DNA from: Giardia muris
Taxonomy: Eukaryota > Fornicata > Diplomonadida > Hexamitidae
Direction: 5' to 3'
Assembly (NCBI GenBank): GCA_006247105.1
Contig: CM016927.1
Span: 744,001 to 808,000 of the forward strand
Length of the DNA stretch: 64,000 nucleotides
Part shown: in pieces, positions 1-9,239 of the stretch
Position numbering within the stretch: the stretch's first letter is position 1
Layout of the letters: every line of letters starts with the position of its first letter
Made by a program: the position numbers and the translations under genes
Notes under the pieces: generated by a model
Seen by the model: only the letters and a program-made list of their open reading frames with translations
Database searches by the model: none
Told to the model about the DNA's origin: nothing

Positions 1-3000
1 ATAAGGACCGAGAGCTGACAAATCTTCGTTCAGCCCTCGTGAAGAGCGAAGATCCTGCCGAGGGCAACCGTCTGCGCGCACTTGCTCAGCAGCTCGGAGC
101 GCGTGACCAGGAACTTGCCGCCCTCCGTAGGGAACTCGCTGTCGAGCGCGCCGCGAATGAGGCGGAGTCAGCCCTACGTGGCTCGATCAACCGTGTACGC
201 ACTCCTCAGGAGACTGGGGATGAAGAACTCGAGCAGCTCCGGATAGCCGAGATCGAGATGGCAGCAGACAATGCCCGTCTGAGTGACAAGGTGGAACAAC
301 TCCAGACTGAGAACAAGAACCTTCGGGATGCTCTCTCAGCAATTGAATCAGGACACCAGGGCGATCTAGTAGAGGTCTTCGCTCGCCTGAACGCTCAGAT
401 CAAGGACAACGAGGCTCTCGCACGTCGTCTTCGTGAGACATCCACTGCGACTGCTGACATTGCTGCAGACCTGGATGAGGACCTTCACGACCTTCCCGAG
501 TTCGAGAACCCAGATGTTAGTGCCGAGCGCGCCAATGAGCTGGCCCGTCTCCGCCAGGAGCGCAACGCGATCCGTCAGCTTCTTGACAAGCAGGCACCGA
601 ACGCCCAGAATCCCAACGCTCTCCCAGCTCGTGTCGCCGCCCTTGCAGCAGCCCAAAAGGCCCAGGCGGAGACGATCGCAGATAAGGACCGAGAGCTGAC
701 AAATCTTCGTTCAGCCCTCGTGAAGAGCGAAGATCCTGCCGAGGGCAACCGTCTGCGCGCACTTGCTCAGCAGCTCGGAGCGCGTGACCAGGAACTTGCC
801 GCCCTCCGTAGGGAACTCGCTGTCGAGCGCGCCGCGAATGAGGCGGAGTCAGCCCTACGTGGCTCGATCAACCGTGTACGCACTCCTCAGGAGACTGGGG
901 ATGAAGAACTCGAGCAGCTCCGGATAGCCGAGATCGAGATGGCAGCAGACAATGCCCGTCTGAGTGACAAGGTGGAACAACTCCAGACTGAGAACAAGAA
1001 CCTTCGGGATGCTCTCTCAGCAATTGAATCAGGACACCAGGGCGATCTAGTAGAGGTCTTCGCTCGCCTGAACGCTCAGATCAAGGACAACGAGGCTCTC
1101 GCACGTCGTCTTCGTGAGACATCCACTGCGACTGCTGACATTGCTGCAGACCTGGATGAGGACCTTCACGACCTTCCCGAGTTCGAGAACCCAGATGTTA
1201 GTGCCGAGCGCGCCAATGAGCTGGCCCGTCTCCGCCAGGAGCGCAACGCGATCCGTCAGCTTCTTGACAAGCAGGCACCGAACGCCCAGAATCCCAACGC
1301 TCTCCCAGCTCGTGTCGCCGCCCTTGCAGCAGCCCAAAAGGCCCAGGCGGAGACGATCGCAGATAAGGACCGAGAGCTGACAAATCTTCGTTCAGCCCTC
1401 GTGAAGAGCGAAGATCCTGCCGAGGGCAACCGTCTGCGCGCACTTGCTCAGCAGCTCGGAGCGCGTGACCAGGAACTTGCCGCCCTCCGTAGGGAACTCG
1501 CTGTCGAGCGCGCCGCGAATGAGGCGGAGTCAGCCCTACGTGGCTCGATCAACCGTGTACGCACTCCTCAGGAGACTGGGGATGAAGAACTCGAGCAGCT
1601 CCGGATAGCCGAGATCGAGATGGCAGCAGACAATGCCCGTCTGAGTGACAAGGTGGAACAACTCCAGACTGAGAACAAGAACCTTCGGGATGCTCTCTCA
1701 GCAATTGAATCAGGACACCAGGGCGATCTAGTAGAGGTCTTCGCTCGCCTGAACGCTCAGATCAAGGACAACGAGGCTCTCGCACGTCGTCTTCGTGAGA
1801 CATCCACTGCGACTGCTGACATTGCTGCAGACCTGGATGAGGACCTTCACGACCTTCCCGAGTTCGAGAACCCAGATGTTAGTGCCGAGCGCGCCAATGA
1901 GCTGGCCCGTCTCCGCCAGGAGCGCAACGCGATCCGTCAGCTTCTTGACAAGCAGGCACCGAACGCCCAGAATCCCAACGCTCTCCCAGCTCGTGTCGCC
2001 GCCCTTGCAGCAGCCCAAAAGGCCCAGGCGGAGACGATCGCAGATAAGGACCGAGAGCTGACAAATCTTCGTTCAGCCCTCGTGAAGAGCGAAGATCCTG
2101 CCGAGGGCAACCGTCTGCGCGCACTTGCTCAGCAGCTCGGAGCGCGTGACCAGGAACTTGCCGCCCTCCGTAGGGAACTCGCTGTCGAGCGCGCCGCGAA
2201 TGAGGCGGAGTCAGCCCTACGTGGCTCGATCAACCGTGTACGCACTCCTCAGGAGACTGGGGATGAAGAACTCGAGCAGCTCCGGATAGCCGAGATCGAG
2301 ATGGCAGCAGACAATGCCCGTCTGAGTGACAAGGTGGAACAACTCCAGACTGAGAACAAGAACCTTCGGGATGCTCTCTCAGCAATTGAATCAGGACACC
2401 AGGGCGATCTAGTAGAGGTCTTCGCTCGCCTGAACGCTCAGATCAAGGACAACGAGGCTCTCGCACGTCGTCTTCGTGAGACATCCACTGCGACTGCTGA
2501 CATTGCTGCAGACCTGGATGAGGACCTTCACGACCTTCCCGAGTTCGAGAACCCAGATGTTAGTGCCGAGCGCGCCAATGAGCTGGCCCGTCTCCGCCAG
2601 GAGCGCAACGCGATCCGTCAGCTTCTTGACAAGCAGGCACCGAACGCCCAGAATCCCAACGCTCTCCCAGCTCGTGTCGCCGCCCTTGCAGCAGCCCAAA
2701 AGGCCCAGGCGGAGACGATCGCAGATAAGGACCGAGAGCTGACAAATCTTCGTTCAGCCCTCGTGAAGAGCGAAGATCCTGCCGAGGGCAACCGTCTGCG
2801 CGCACTTGCTCAGCAGCTCGGAGCGCGTGACCAGGAACTTGCCGCCCTCCGTAGGGAACTCGCTGTCGAGCGCGCCGCGAATGAGGCGGAGTCAGCCCTA
2901 CGTGGCTCGATCAACCGTGTACGCACTCCTCAGGAGACTGGGGATGAAGAACTCGAGCAGCTCCGGATAGCCGAGATCGAGATGGCAGCAGACAATGCCC

Positions 3001-6000
3001 GTCTGAGTGACAAGGTGGAACAACTCCAGACTGAGAACAAGAACCTTCGGGATGCTCTCTCAGCAATTGAATCAGGACACCAGGGCGATCTAGTAGAGGT
3101 CTTCGCTCGCCTGAACGCTCAGATCAAGGACAACGAGGCTCTCGCACGTCGTCTTCGTGAGACATCCACTGCGACTGCTGACATTGCTGCAGACCTGGAT
3201 GAGGACCTTCACGACCTTCCCGAGTTCGAGAACCCAGATGTTAGTGCCGAGCGCGCCAATGAGCTGGCCCGTCTCCGCCAGGAGCGCAACGCGATCCGTC
3301 AGCTTCTTGACAAGCAGGCACCGAACGCCCAGAATCCCAACGCTCTCCCAGCTCGTGTCGCCGCCCTTGCAGCAGCCCAAAAGGCCCAGGCGGAGACGAT
3401 CGCAGATAAGGACCGAGAGCTGACAAATCTTCGTTCAGCCCTCGTGAAGAGCGAAGATCCTGCCGAGGGCAACCGTCTGCGCGCACTTGCTCAGCAGCTC
3501 GGAGCGCGTGACCAGGAACTTGCCGCCCTCCGTAGGGAACTCGCTGTCGAGCGCGCCGCGAATGAGGCGGAGTCAGCCCTACGTGGCTCGATCAACCGTG
3601 TACGCACTCCTCAGGAGACTGGGGATGAAGAACTCGAGCAGCTCCGGATAGCCGAGATCGAGATGGCAGCAGACAATGCCCGTCTGAGTGACAAGGTGGA
3701 ACAACTCCAGACTGAGAACAAGAACCTTCGGGATGCTCTCTCAGCAATTGAATCAGGACACCAGGGCGATCTAGTAGAGGTCTTCGCTCGCCTGAACGCT
3801 CAGATCAAGGACAACGAGGCTCTCGCACGTCGTCTTCGTGAGACATCCACTGCGACTGCTGACATTGCTGCAGACCTGGATGAGGACCTTCACGACCTTC
3901 CCGAGTTCGAGAACCCAGATGTTAGTGCCGAGCGCGCCAATGAGCTGGCCCGTCTCCGCCAGGAGCGCAACGCGATCCGTCAGCTTCTTGACAAGCAGGC
4001 ACCGAACGCCCAGAATCCCAACGCTCTCCCAGCTCGTGTCGCCGCCCTTGCAGCAGCCCAAAAGGCCCAGGCGGAGACGATCGCAGATAAGGACCGAGAG
4101 CTGACAAATCTTCGTTCAGCCCTCGTGAAGAGCGAAGATCCTGCCGAGGGCAACCGTCTGCGCGCACTTGCTCAGCAGCTCGGAGCGCGTGACCAGGAAC
4201 TTGCCGCCCTCCGTAGGGAACTCGCTGTCGAGCGCGCCGCGAATGAGGCGGAGTCAGCCCTACGTGGCTCGATCAACCGTGTACGCACTCCTCAGGAGAC
4301 TGGGGATGAAGAACTCGAGCAGCTCCGGATAGCCGAGATCGAGATGGCAGCAGACAATGCCCGTCTGAGTGACAAGGTGGAACAACTCCAGACTGAGAAC
4401 AAGAACCTTCGGGATGCTCTCTCAGCAATTGAATCAGGACACCAGGGCGATCTAGTAGAGGTCTTCGCTCGCCTGAACGCTCAGATCAAGGACAACGAGG
4501 CTCTCGCACGTCGTCTTCGTGAGACATCCACTGCGACTGCTGACATTGCTGCAGACCTGGATGAGGACCTTCACGACCTTCCCGAGTTCGAGAACCCAGA
4601 TGTTAGTGCCGAGCGCGCCAATGAGCTGGCCCGTCTCCGCCAGGAGCGCAACGCGATCCGTCAGCTTCTTGACAAGCAGGCACCGAACGCCCAGAATCCC
4701 AACGCTCTCCCAGCTCGTGTCGCCGCCCTTGCAGCAGCCCAAAAGGCCCAGGCGGAGACGATCGCAGATAAGGACCGAGAGCTGACAAATCTTCGTTCAG
4801 CCCTCGTGAAGAGCGAAGATCCTGCCGAGGGCAACCGTCTGCGCGCACTTGCTCAGCAGCTCGGAGCGCGTGACCAGGAACTTGCCGCCCTCCGTAGGGA
4901 ACTCGCTGTCGAGCGCGCCGCGAATGAGGCGGAGTCAGCCCTACGTGGCTCGATCAACCGTGTACGCACTCCTCAGGAGACTGGGGATGAAGAACTCGAG
5001 CAGCTCCGGATAGCCGAGATCGAGATGGCAGCAGACAATGCCCGTCTGAGTGACAAGGTGGAACAACTCCAGACTGAGAACAAGAACCTTCGGGATGCTC
5101 TCTCAGCAATTGAATCAGGACACCAGGGCGATCTAGTAGAGGTCTTCGCTCGCCTGAACGCTCAGATCAAGGACAACGAGGCTCTCGCACGTCGTCTTCG
5201 TGAGACATCCACTGCGACTGCTGACATTGCTGCAGACCTGGATGAGGACCTTCACGACCTTCCCGAGTTCGAGAACCCAGATGTTAGTGCCGAGCGCGCC
5301 AATGAGCTGGCCCGTCTCCGCCAGGAGCGCAACGCGATCCGTCAGCTTCTTGACAAGCAGGCACCGAACGCCCAGAATCCCAACGCTCTCCCAGCTCGTG
5401 TCGCCGCCCTTGCAGCAGCCCAAAAGGCCCAGGCGGAGACGATCGCAGATAAGGACCGAGAGCTGACAAATCTTCGTTCAGCCCTCGTGAAGAGCGAAGA
5501 TCCTGCCGAGGGCAACCGTCTGCGCGCACTTGCTCAGCAGCTCGGAGCGCGTGACCAGGAACTTGCCGCCCTCCGTAGGGAACTCGCTGTCGAGCGCGCC
5601 GCGAATGAGGCGGAGTCAGCCCTACGTGGCTCGATCAACCGTGTACGCACTCCTCAGGAGACTGGGGATGAAGAACTCGAGCAGCTCCGGATAGCCGAGA
5701 TCGAGATGGCAGCAGACAATGCCCGTCTGAGTGACAAGGTGGAACAACTCCAGACTGAGAACAAGAACCTTCGGGATGCTCTCTCAGCAATTGAATCAGG
5801 ACACCAGGGCGATCTAGTAGAGGTCTTCGCTCGCCTGAACGCTCAGATCAAGGACAACGAGGCTCTCGCACGTCGTCTTCGTGAGACATCCACTGCGACT
5901 GCTGACATTGCTGCAGACCTGGATGAGGACCTTCACGACCTTCCCGAGTTCGAGAACCCAGATGTTAGTGCCGAGCGCGCCAATGAGCTGGCCCGTCTCC

Positions 6001-7023
6001 GCCAGGAGCGCAACGCGATCCGTCAGCTTCTTGACAAGCAGGCACCGAACGCCCAGAATCCCAACGCTCTCCCAGCTCGTGTCGCCGCCCTTGCAGCAGC
6101 CCAAAAGGCCCAGGCGGAGACGATCGCAGATAAGGACCGAGAGCTGACAAATCTTCGTTCAGCCCTCGTGAAGAGCGAAGATCCTGCCGAGGGCAACCGT
6201 CTGCGCGCACTTGCTCAGCAGCTCGGAGCGCGTGACCAGGAACTTGCCGCCCTCCGTAGGGAACTCGCTGTCGAGCGCGCCGCGAATGAGGCGGAGTCAG
6301 CCCTACGTGGCTCGATCAACCGTGTACGCACTCCTCAGGAGACTGGGGATGAAGAACTCGAGCAGCTCCGGATAGCCGAGATCGAGATGGCAGCAGACAA
6401 TGCCCGTCTGAGTGACAAGGTGGAACAACTCCAGACTGAGAACAAGAACCTTCGGGATGCTCTCTCAGCAATTGAATCAGGACACCAGGGCGATCTAGTA
6501 GAGGTCTTCGCTCGCCTGAACGCTCAGATCAAGGACAACGAGGCTCTCGCACGTCGTCTTCGTGAGACATCCACTGCGACTGCTGACATTGCTGCAGACC
6601 TGGATGAGGACCTTCACGACCTTCCCGAGTTCGAGAACCCAGATGTTAGTGCCGAGCGCGCCAATGAGCTGGCCCGTCTCCGCCAGGAGCGCAACGCGAT
6701 CCGTCAGCTTCTTGACAAGCAGGCACCGAACGCCCAGAATCCCAACGCTCTCCCAGCTCGTGTCGCCGCCCTTGCAGCAGCCCAAAAGGCCCAGGCGGAG
6801 ACGATCGCAGATAAGGACCGAGAGCTGACAAATCTTCGTTCAGCCCTCGTGAAGAGCGAAGATCCTGCCGAGGGCAACCGTCTGCGCGCACTTGCTCAGC
6901 AGCTCGGAGCGCGTGACCAGGAACTTGCCGCCCTCCGTAGGGAACTCGCTGTCGAGCGCGCCGCGAATGAGGCGGAGTCAGCCCTACGTGGCTCGATCAA
7001 CCGTGTACGCACTCCTCAGGAGA
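1..7023 (+). repeat. Tandem array of 681-bp in-frame repeats (about 10.3 copies visible)
   Basis: Identical sequence recurs with a period of exactly 681 bp (227 codons). The block beginning at 39 recurs at 720, 1401, 2082, 2763, 3444, 4125, 4806, 5487, 6168 and 6849. The last unit breaks off at 7023, 174 bp in, where the DNA changes from AGACTGGGG to AGAGCGGGG. Base 1 corresponds to base 682, so the array extends beyond the left edge and its full copy number is unknown. Units show no differences by eye, and out-of-frame translations recur unchanged in each unit, which supports nucleotide identity. This implies recent expansion or continual homogenisation. An assembler could also have collapsed or expanded it. 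Confidence 0.97.
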
Positions 7024-9239
7024 GCGGGGACAGAAGCCTTCGCGCGTCGGATTCTGACCTTGAAGCTGAGAACATGCGCTTACGCGATGAACTTGCTAGA
7101 GTTCTGGGCGATCCAAGCATCCGGAAGTCTCCGATTATTTTCCCCACTTATGAGGATGCCACGGAACGAATTCGTGCACTGGAGTTTTGCTTGAGCTCAC
7201 TGACCGATAGGAGGAATGCTGGTGCTTTGCCAGTTCCACCACACGCAGTTCAGCTTATGCCGCATGAGCTCGCTCGTCATCCGACAGATTCGGTGATCCA
7301 TCAATCAGCGGGTTCTTCTCAACCAGCCTCCAATCTTGAAGGAGTAGCTGAACATTTGCACAACATTCTTGTCCACGTAACCGATGCTGATGCCAACTAT
7401 CTTTCTGCAAGGACTAGAGACAAGATTAATAGATTGTATGATGGCTCTATGAGTGGGAATGGTTTGGAGACAGGTCATGGACTAGATCGACTGCAATCGC
7501 TTCTTCTCGTTCCAGATGATTCTCCAGAGACGATTAAGATGATGGCCGACATTGCTGCTTGTGCTCTTGAGGATCAGGTGACTCAGATTAAGATTCTTGA
7601 GGAGTTGGTGGCAGAACGGGGTGACGAAGCCAGTGACATTGATGCACTTATCACGCCTGACTCTGCTGAAGCCTCAAATATCCGCATTCTCCGCACCGAG
7701 CTCGATCGGCGCGTCCGCCAAGTTAGCCGTCTTGAAAAGCAAGTCATGGAGCTGCATAACCAGCTTGATCAAGCTTTGCAACAGGATGAGGATGCCTTCC
7801 GTACTCTTGATAGCACCCCCTCGGACCTTGCGGAACTGCGAAAGAAGATTCAGAAGTACAAGGACGGATACATCCGCAAAGCAGAGCAGTTCAGGGAATT
7901 GGAACAAGAGCATAGCAAGCTGCTTGTCAAAGTTGCTCAGCTGACCGAACAGATCGAAGAGACGCATCTGACAGACGTTGAGAATATAGGCTCAACCGGG
8001 AACCGTACGTTTTCGACACACGCGTTCCAGCCTCTGACTGTTCAGCTCGACGACGGGACGGTGACTTTGACCAATGACACCTATGAGGGACTCTTGCGCA
8101 AGATCCAGAAGTACAAGAACGCCTATCTGTACAAGTCGCGTGCTTGGAATTCTCAGAAGGAGACCTTAAAAGGTCGGGATAGCGAGATCGCTCATCTTCG
8201 AGCAGACCTGTTCAGCAGTGATGCATCATCTCGAAGTAGCTCATGCTCATCTAACGCAGATGTAGCCGAGATGCGAAGAGCCATACGGCAGCTTGAGCGG
8301 AAGCTCACGGATAGCGAGGCCACGAACCGGCGGTTTCAGGAAGAAATCCGGACATATAAGAAGCTACTTGATGCCAACAGTCGTGTCATTTCAGACCTCA
8401 AGAGCTCCGTAGCGTCTGCAACGGATGGACAGGATGCTGTGACTGCTGGGGACTGGTATGGGAACACGCGTCTCATGGAGGCCGTTGTCACGCGGAATCA
8501 GGCACTACTGAATAGGTCGATCGGCTTCGCCGGCGCAACAAACCTTGATGGGTATACGGCTCTGATGCTGGCAGCCCGTGAAAACAATACGGACGCCATC
8601 CCGCCTTTACTTGAAAAGGAGAAGGGCTTCCGTCGTCCGAACGGCCAGACAGCCCTCTGTATTGCACTGGAGTATGGGCATTACAATGCTGCTCAGATGC
8701 TTGCGGTGGAATGCCCGGCGTATTCGGCGCCTCTTCGTCCTGGCCAGCAAGCGCGGAAGACAGAGCTTATGACTGCTGCCGAGCACGGAGACATTTGTGG
8801 CGTCTGGGCTCTCCTTGAGGCGCAAGCAGGGCTTCAGGACCGTGATGGGCGGACGGCGCTGATGTATGCGGCAGAGCGTGGGCATGTAGGGATCGCTCGA
8901 CTACTTGTTGAGCGGGAGGCGGATCGTCAGGCCACGACTGGTGCGACCGCGTTGATGGCCGCTGCTAAAGCTGGGGTGATAGAAATTGTACGGATGCTTC
9001 TTCCACGTGAGGCGCGGAAGCAGGGGGCATACGAGCCGTTCATGAACAAGGGCCACACAGCTCTCATGCTGGCCGTTTATTATGGACGACTCGATTGCGC
9101 TGAGGCGCTACTGGAGTACGAGCGCGGTATCCAGGACGCGACCGGAAAGAGCGCGCTCTATTATGCTGCGTACCCCTCGAGCCGTGTTGATGCCGCGACC
9201 AAGCAGCGGTTGAAATCTCTTCTGGCGGCGGTTAATTAA
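3..9239 (+). CDS. Giant coiled-coil/ankyrin protein (Giardia 21.1-like) with tandem 227-residue repeats, 5' partial
   Basis: The reading frame is open to the left edge, so the true start lies outside the window; the first start-like codon inside (GTG at 39) is merely internal to a repeat. About 3,078 residues are visible. Up to base 7023 the protein is a tandem array of identical 227-residue units rich in Leu, Glu, Ala and Arg with heptad-like spacing (coiled coil), broken by Pro/Asn-rich linkers. It continues as unique coiled coil (7024-8440) with two copies of a KYK-containing motif (near 7843 and 8100), and ends in about eight ankyrin repeats (8455-9236) with TALM-type signatures such as GRTALMYAAERGH. 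Ankyrin plus coiled coil is the typical make-up of Giardia '21.1' proteins, often cytoskeletal scaffolds. The C-terminal ankyrin block is collinear with that of the gene at 11764-18768, so the two are paralogues. The stop codon TAA directly abuts the next gene's ATG. Function unknown. Confidence 0.9.
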   Translation, partial: KDRELTNLRSALVKSEDPAEGNRLRALAQQLGARDQELAALRRELAVERAANEAESALRGSINRVRTPQETGDEELEQLRIAEIEMAADNARLSDKVEQLQTENKNLRDALSAIESGHQGDLVEVFARLNAQIKDNEALARRLRETSTATADIAADLDEDLHDLPEFENPDVSAERANELARLRQERNAIRQLLDKQAPNAQNPNALPARVAALAAAQKAQAETIADKDRELTNLRSALVKSEDPAEGNRLRALAQQLGARDQELAALRRELAVERAANEAESALRGSINRVRTPQETGDEELEQLRIAEIEMAADNARLSDKVEQLQTENKNLRDALSAIESGHQGDLVEVFARLNAQIKDNEALARRLRETSTATADIAADLDEDLHDLPEFENPDVSAERANELARLRQERNAIRQLLDKQAPNAQNPNALPARVAALAAAQKAQAETIADKDRELTNLRSALVKSEDPAEGNRLRALAQQLGARDQELAALRRELAVERAANEAESALRGSINRVRTPQETGDEELEQLRIAEIEMAADNARLSDKVEQLQTENKNLRDALSAIESGHQGDLVEVFARLNAQIKDNEALARRLRETSTATADIAADLDEDLHDLPEFENPDVSAERANELARLRQERNAIRQLLDKQAPNAQNPNALPARVAALAAAQKAQAETIADKDRELTNLRSALVKSEDPAEGNRLRALAQQLGARDQELAALRRELAVERAANEAESALRGSINRVRTPQETGDEELEQLRIAEIEMAADNARLSDKVEQLQTENKNLRDALSAIESGHQGDLVEVFARLNAQIKDNEALARRLRETSTATADIAADLDEDLHDLPEFENPDVSAERANELARLRQERNAIRQLLDKQAPNAQNPNALPARVAALAAAQKAQAETIADKDRELTNLRSALVKSEDPAEGNRLRALAQQLGARDQELAALRRELAVERAANEAESALRGSINRVRTPQETGDEELEQLRIAEIEMAADNARLSDKVEQLQTENKNLRDALSAIESGHQGDLVEVFARLNAQIKDNEALARRLRETSTATADIAADLDEDLHDLPEFENPDVSAERANELARLRQERNAIRQLLDKQAPNAQNPNALPARVAALAAAQKAQAETIADKDRELTNLRSALVKSEDPAEGNRLRALAQQLGARDQELAALRRELAVERAANEAESALRGSINRVRTPQETGDEELEQLRIAEIEMAADNARLSDKVEQLQTENKNLRDALSAIESGHQGDLVEVFARLNAQIKDNEALARRLRETSTATADIAADLDEDLHDLPEFENPDVSAERANELARLRQERNAIRQLLDKQAPNAQNPNALPARVAALAAAQKAQAETIADKDRELTNLRSALVKSEDPAEGNRLRALAQQLGARDQELAALRRELAVERAANEAESALRGSINRVRTPQETGDEELEQLRIAEIEMAADNARLSDKVEQLQTENKNLRDALSAIESGHQGDLVEVFARLNAQIKDNEALARRLRETSTATADIAADLDEDLHDLPEFENPDVSAERANELARLRQERNAIRQLLDKQAPNAQNPNALPARVAALAAAQKAQAETIADKDRELTNLRSALVKSEDPAEGNRLRALAQQLGARDQELAALRRELAVERAANEAESALRGSINRVRTPQETGDEELEQLRIAEIEMAADNARLSDKVEQLQTENKNLRDALSAIESGHQGDLVEVFARLNAQIKDNEALARRLRETSTATADIAADLDEDLHDLPEFENPDVSAERANELARLRQERNAIRQLLDKQAPNAQNPNALPARVAALAAAQKAQAETIADKDRELTNLRSALVKSEDPAEGNRLRALAQQLGARDQELAALRRELAVERAANEAESALRGSINRVRTPQETGDEELEQLRIAEIEMAADNARLSDKVEQLQTENKNLRDALSAIESGHQGDLVEVFARLNAQIKDNEALARRLRETSTATADIAADLDEDLHDLPEFENPDVSAERANELARLRQERNAIRQLLDKQAPNAQNPNALPARVAALAAAQKAQAETIADKDRELTNLRSALVKSEDPAEGNRLRALAQQLGARDQELAALRRELAVERAANEAESALRGSINRVRTPQETGDEELEQLRIAEIEMAADNARLSDKVEQLQTENKNLRDALSAIESGHQGDLVEVFARLNAQIKDNEALARRLRETSTATADIAADLDEDLHDLPEFENPDVSAERANELARLRQERNAIRQLLDKQAPNAQNPNALPARVAALAAAQKAQAETIADKDRELTNLRSALVKSEDPAEGNRLRALAQQLGARDQELAALRRELAVERAANEAESALRGSINRVRTPQESGDRSLRASDSDLEAENMRLRDELARVLGDPSIRKSPIIFPTYEDATERIRALEFCLSSLTDRRNAGALPVPPHAVQLMPHELARHPTDSVIHQSAGSSQPASNLEGVAEHLHNILVHVTDADANYLSARTRDKINRLYDGSMSGNGLETGHGLDRLQSLLLVPDDSPETIKMMADIAACALEDQVTQIKILEELVAERGDEASDIDALITPDSAEASNIRILRTELDRRVRQVSRLEKQVMELHNQLDQALQQDEDAFRTLDSTPSDLAELRKKIQKYKDGYIRKAEQFRELEQEHSKLLVKVAQLTEQIEETHLTDVENIGSTGNRTFSTHAFQPLTVQLDDGTVTLTNDTYEGLLRKIQKYKNAYLYKSRAWNSQKETLKGRDSEIAHLRADLFSSDASSRSSSCSSNADVAEMRRAIRQLERKLTDSEATNRRFQEEIRTYKKLLDANSRVISDLKSSVASATDGQDAVTAGDWYGNTRLMEAVVTRNQALLNRSIGFAGATNLDGYTALMLAARENNTDAIPPLLEKEKGFRRPNGQTALCIALEYGHYNAAQMLAVECPAYSAPLRPGQQARKTELMTAAEHGDICGVWALLEAQAGLQDRDGRTALMYAAERGHVGIARLLVEREADRQATTGATALMAAAKAGVIEIVRMLLPREARKQGAYEPFMNKGHTALMLAVYYGRLDCAEALLEYERGIQDATGKSALYYAAYPSSRVDAATKQRLKSLLAAVN

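Noticed and set aside
366..6891. Repeated open frames of 96, 88 and 81 codons on both strands within the tandem array
   Set aside because: They recur once per 681-bp unit and are out-of-frame shadows of the long coding repeat, without start context of their own.
1..7023. CRISPR or satellite array
   Set aside because: The repeats are contiguous, without spacers, and continuously coding in one frame.
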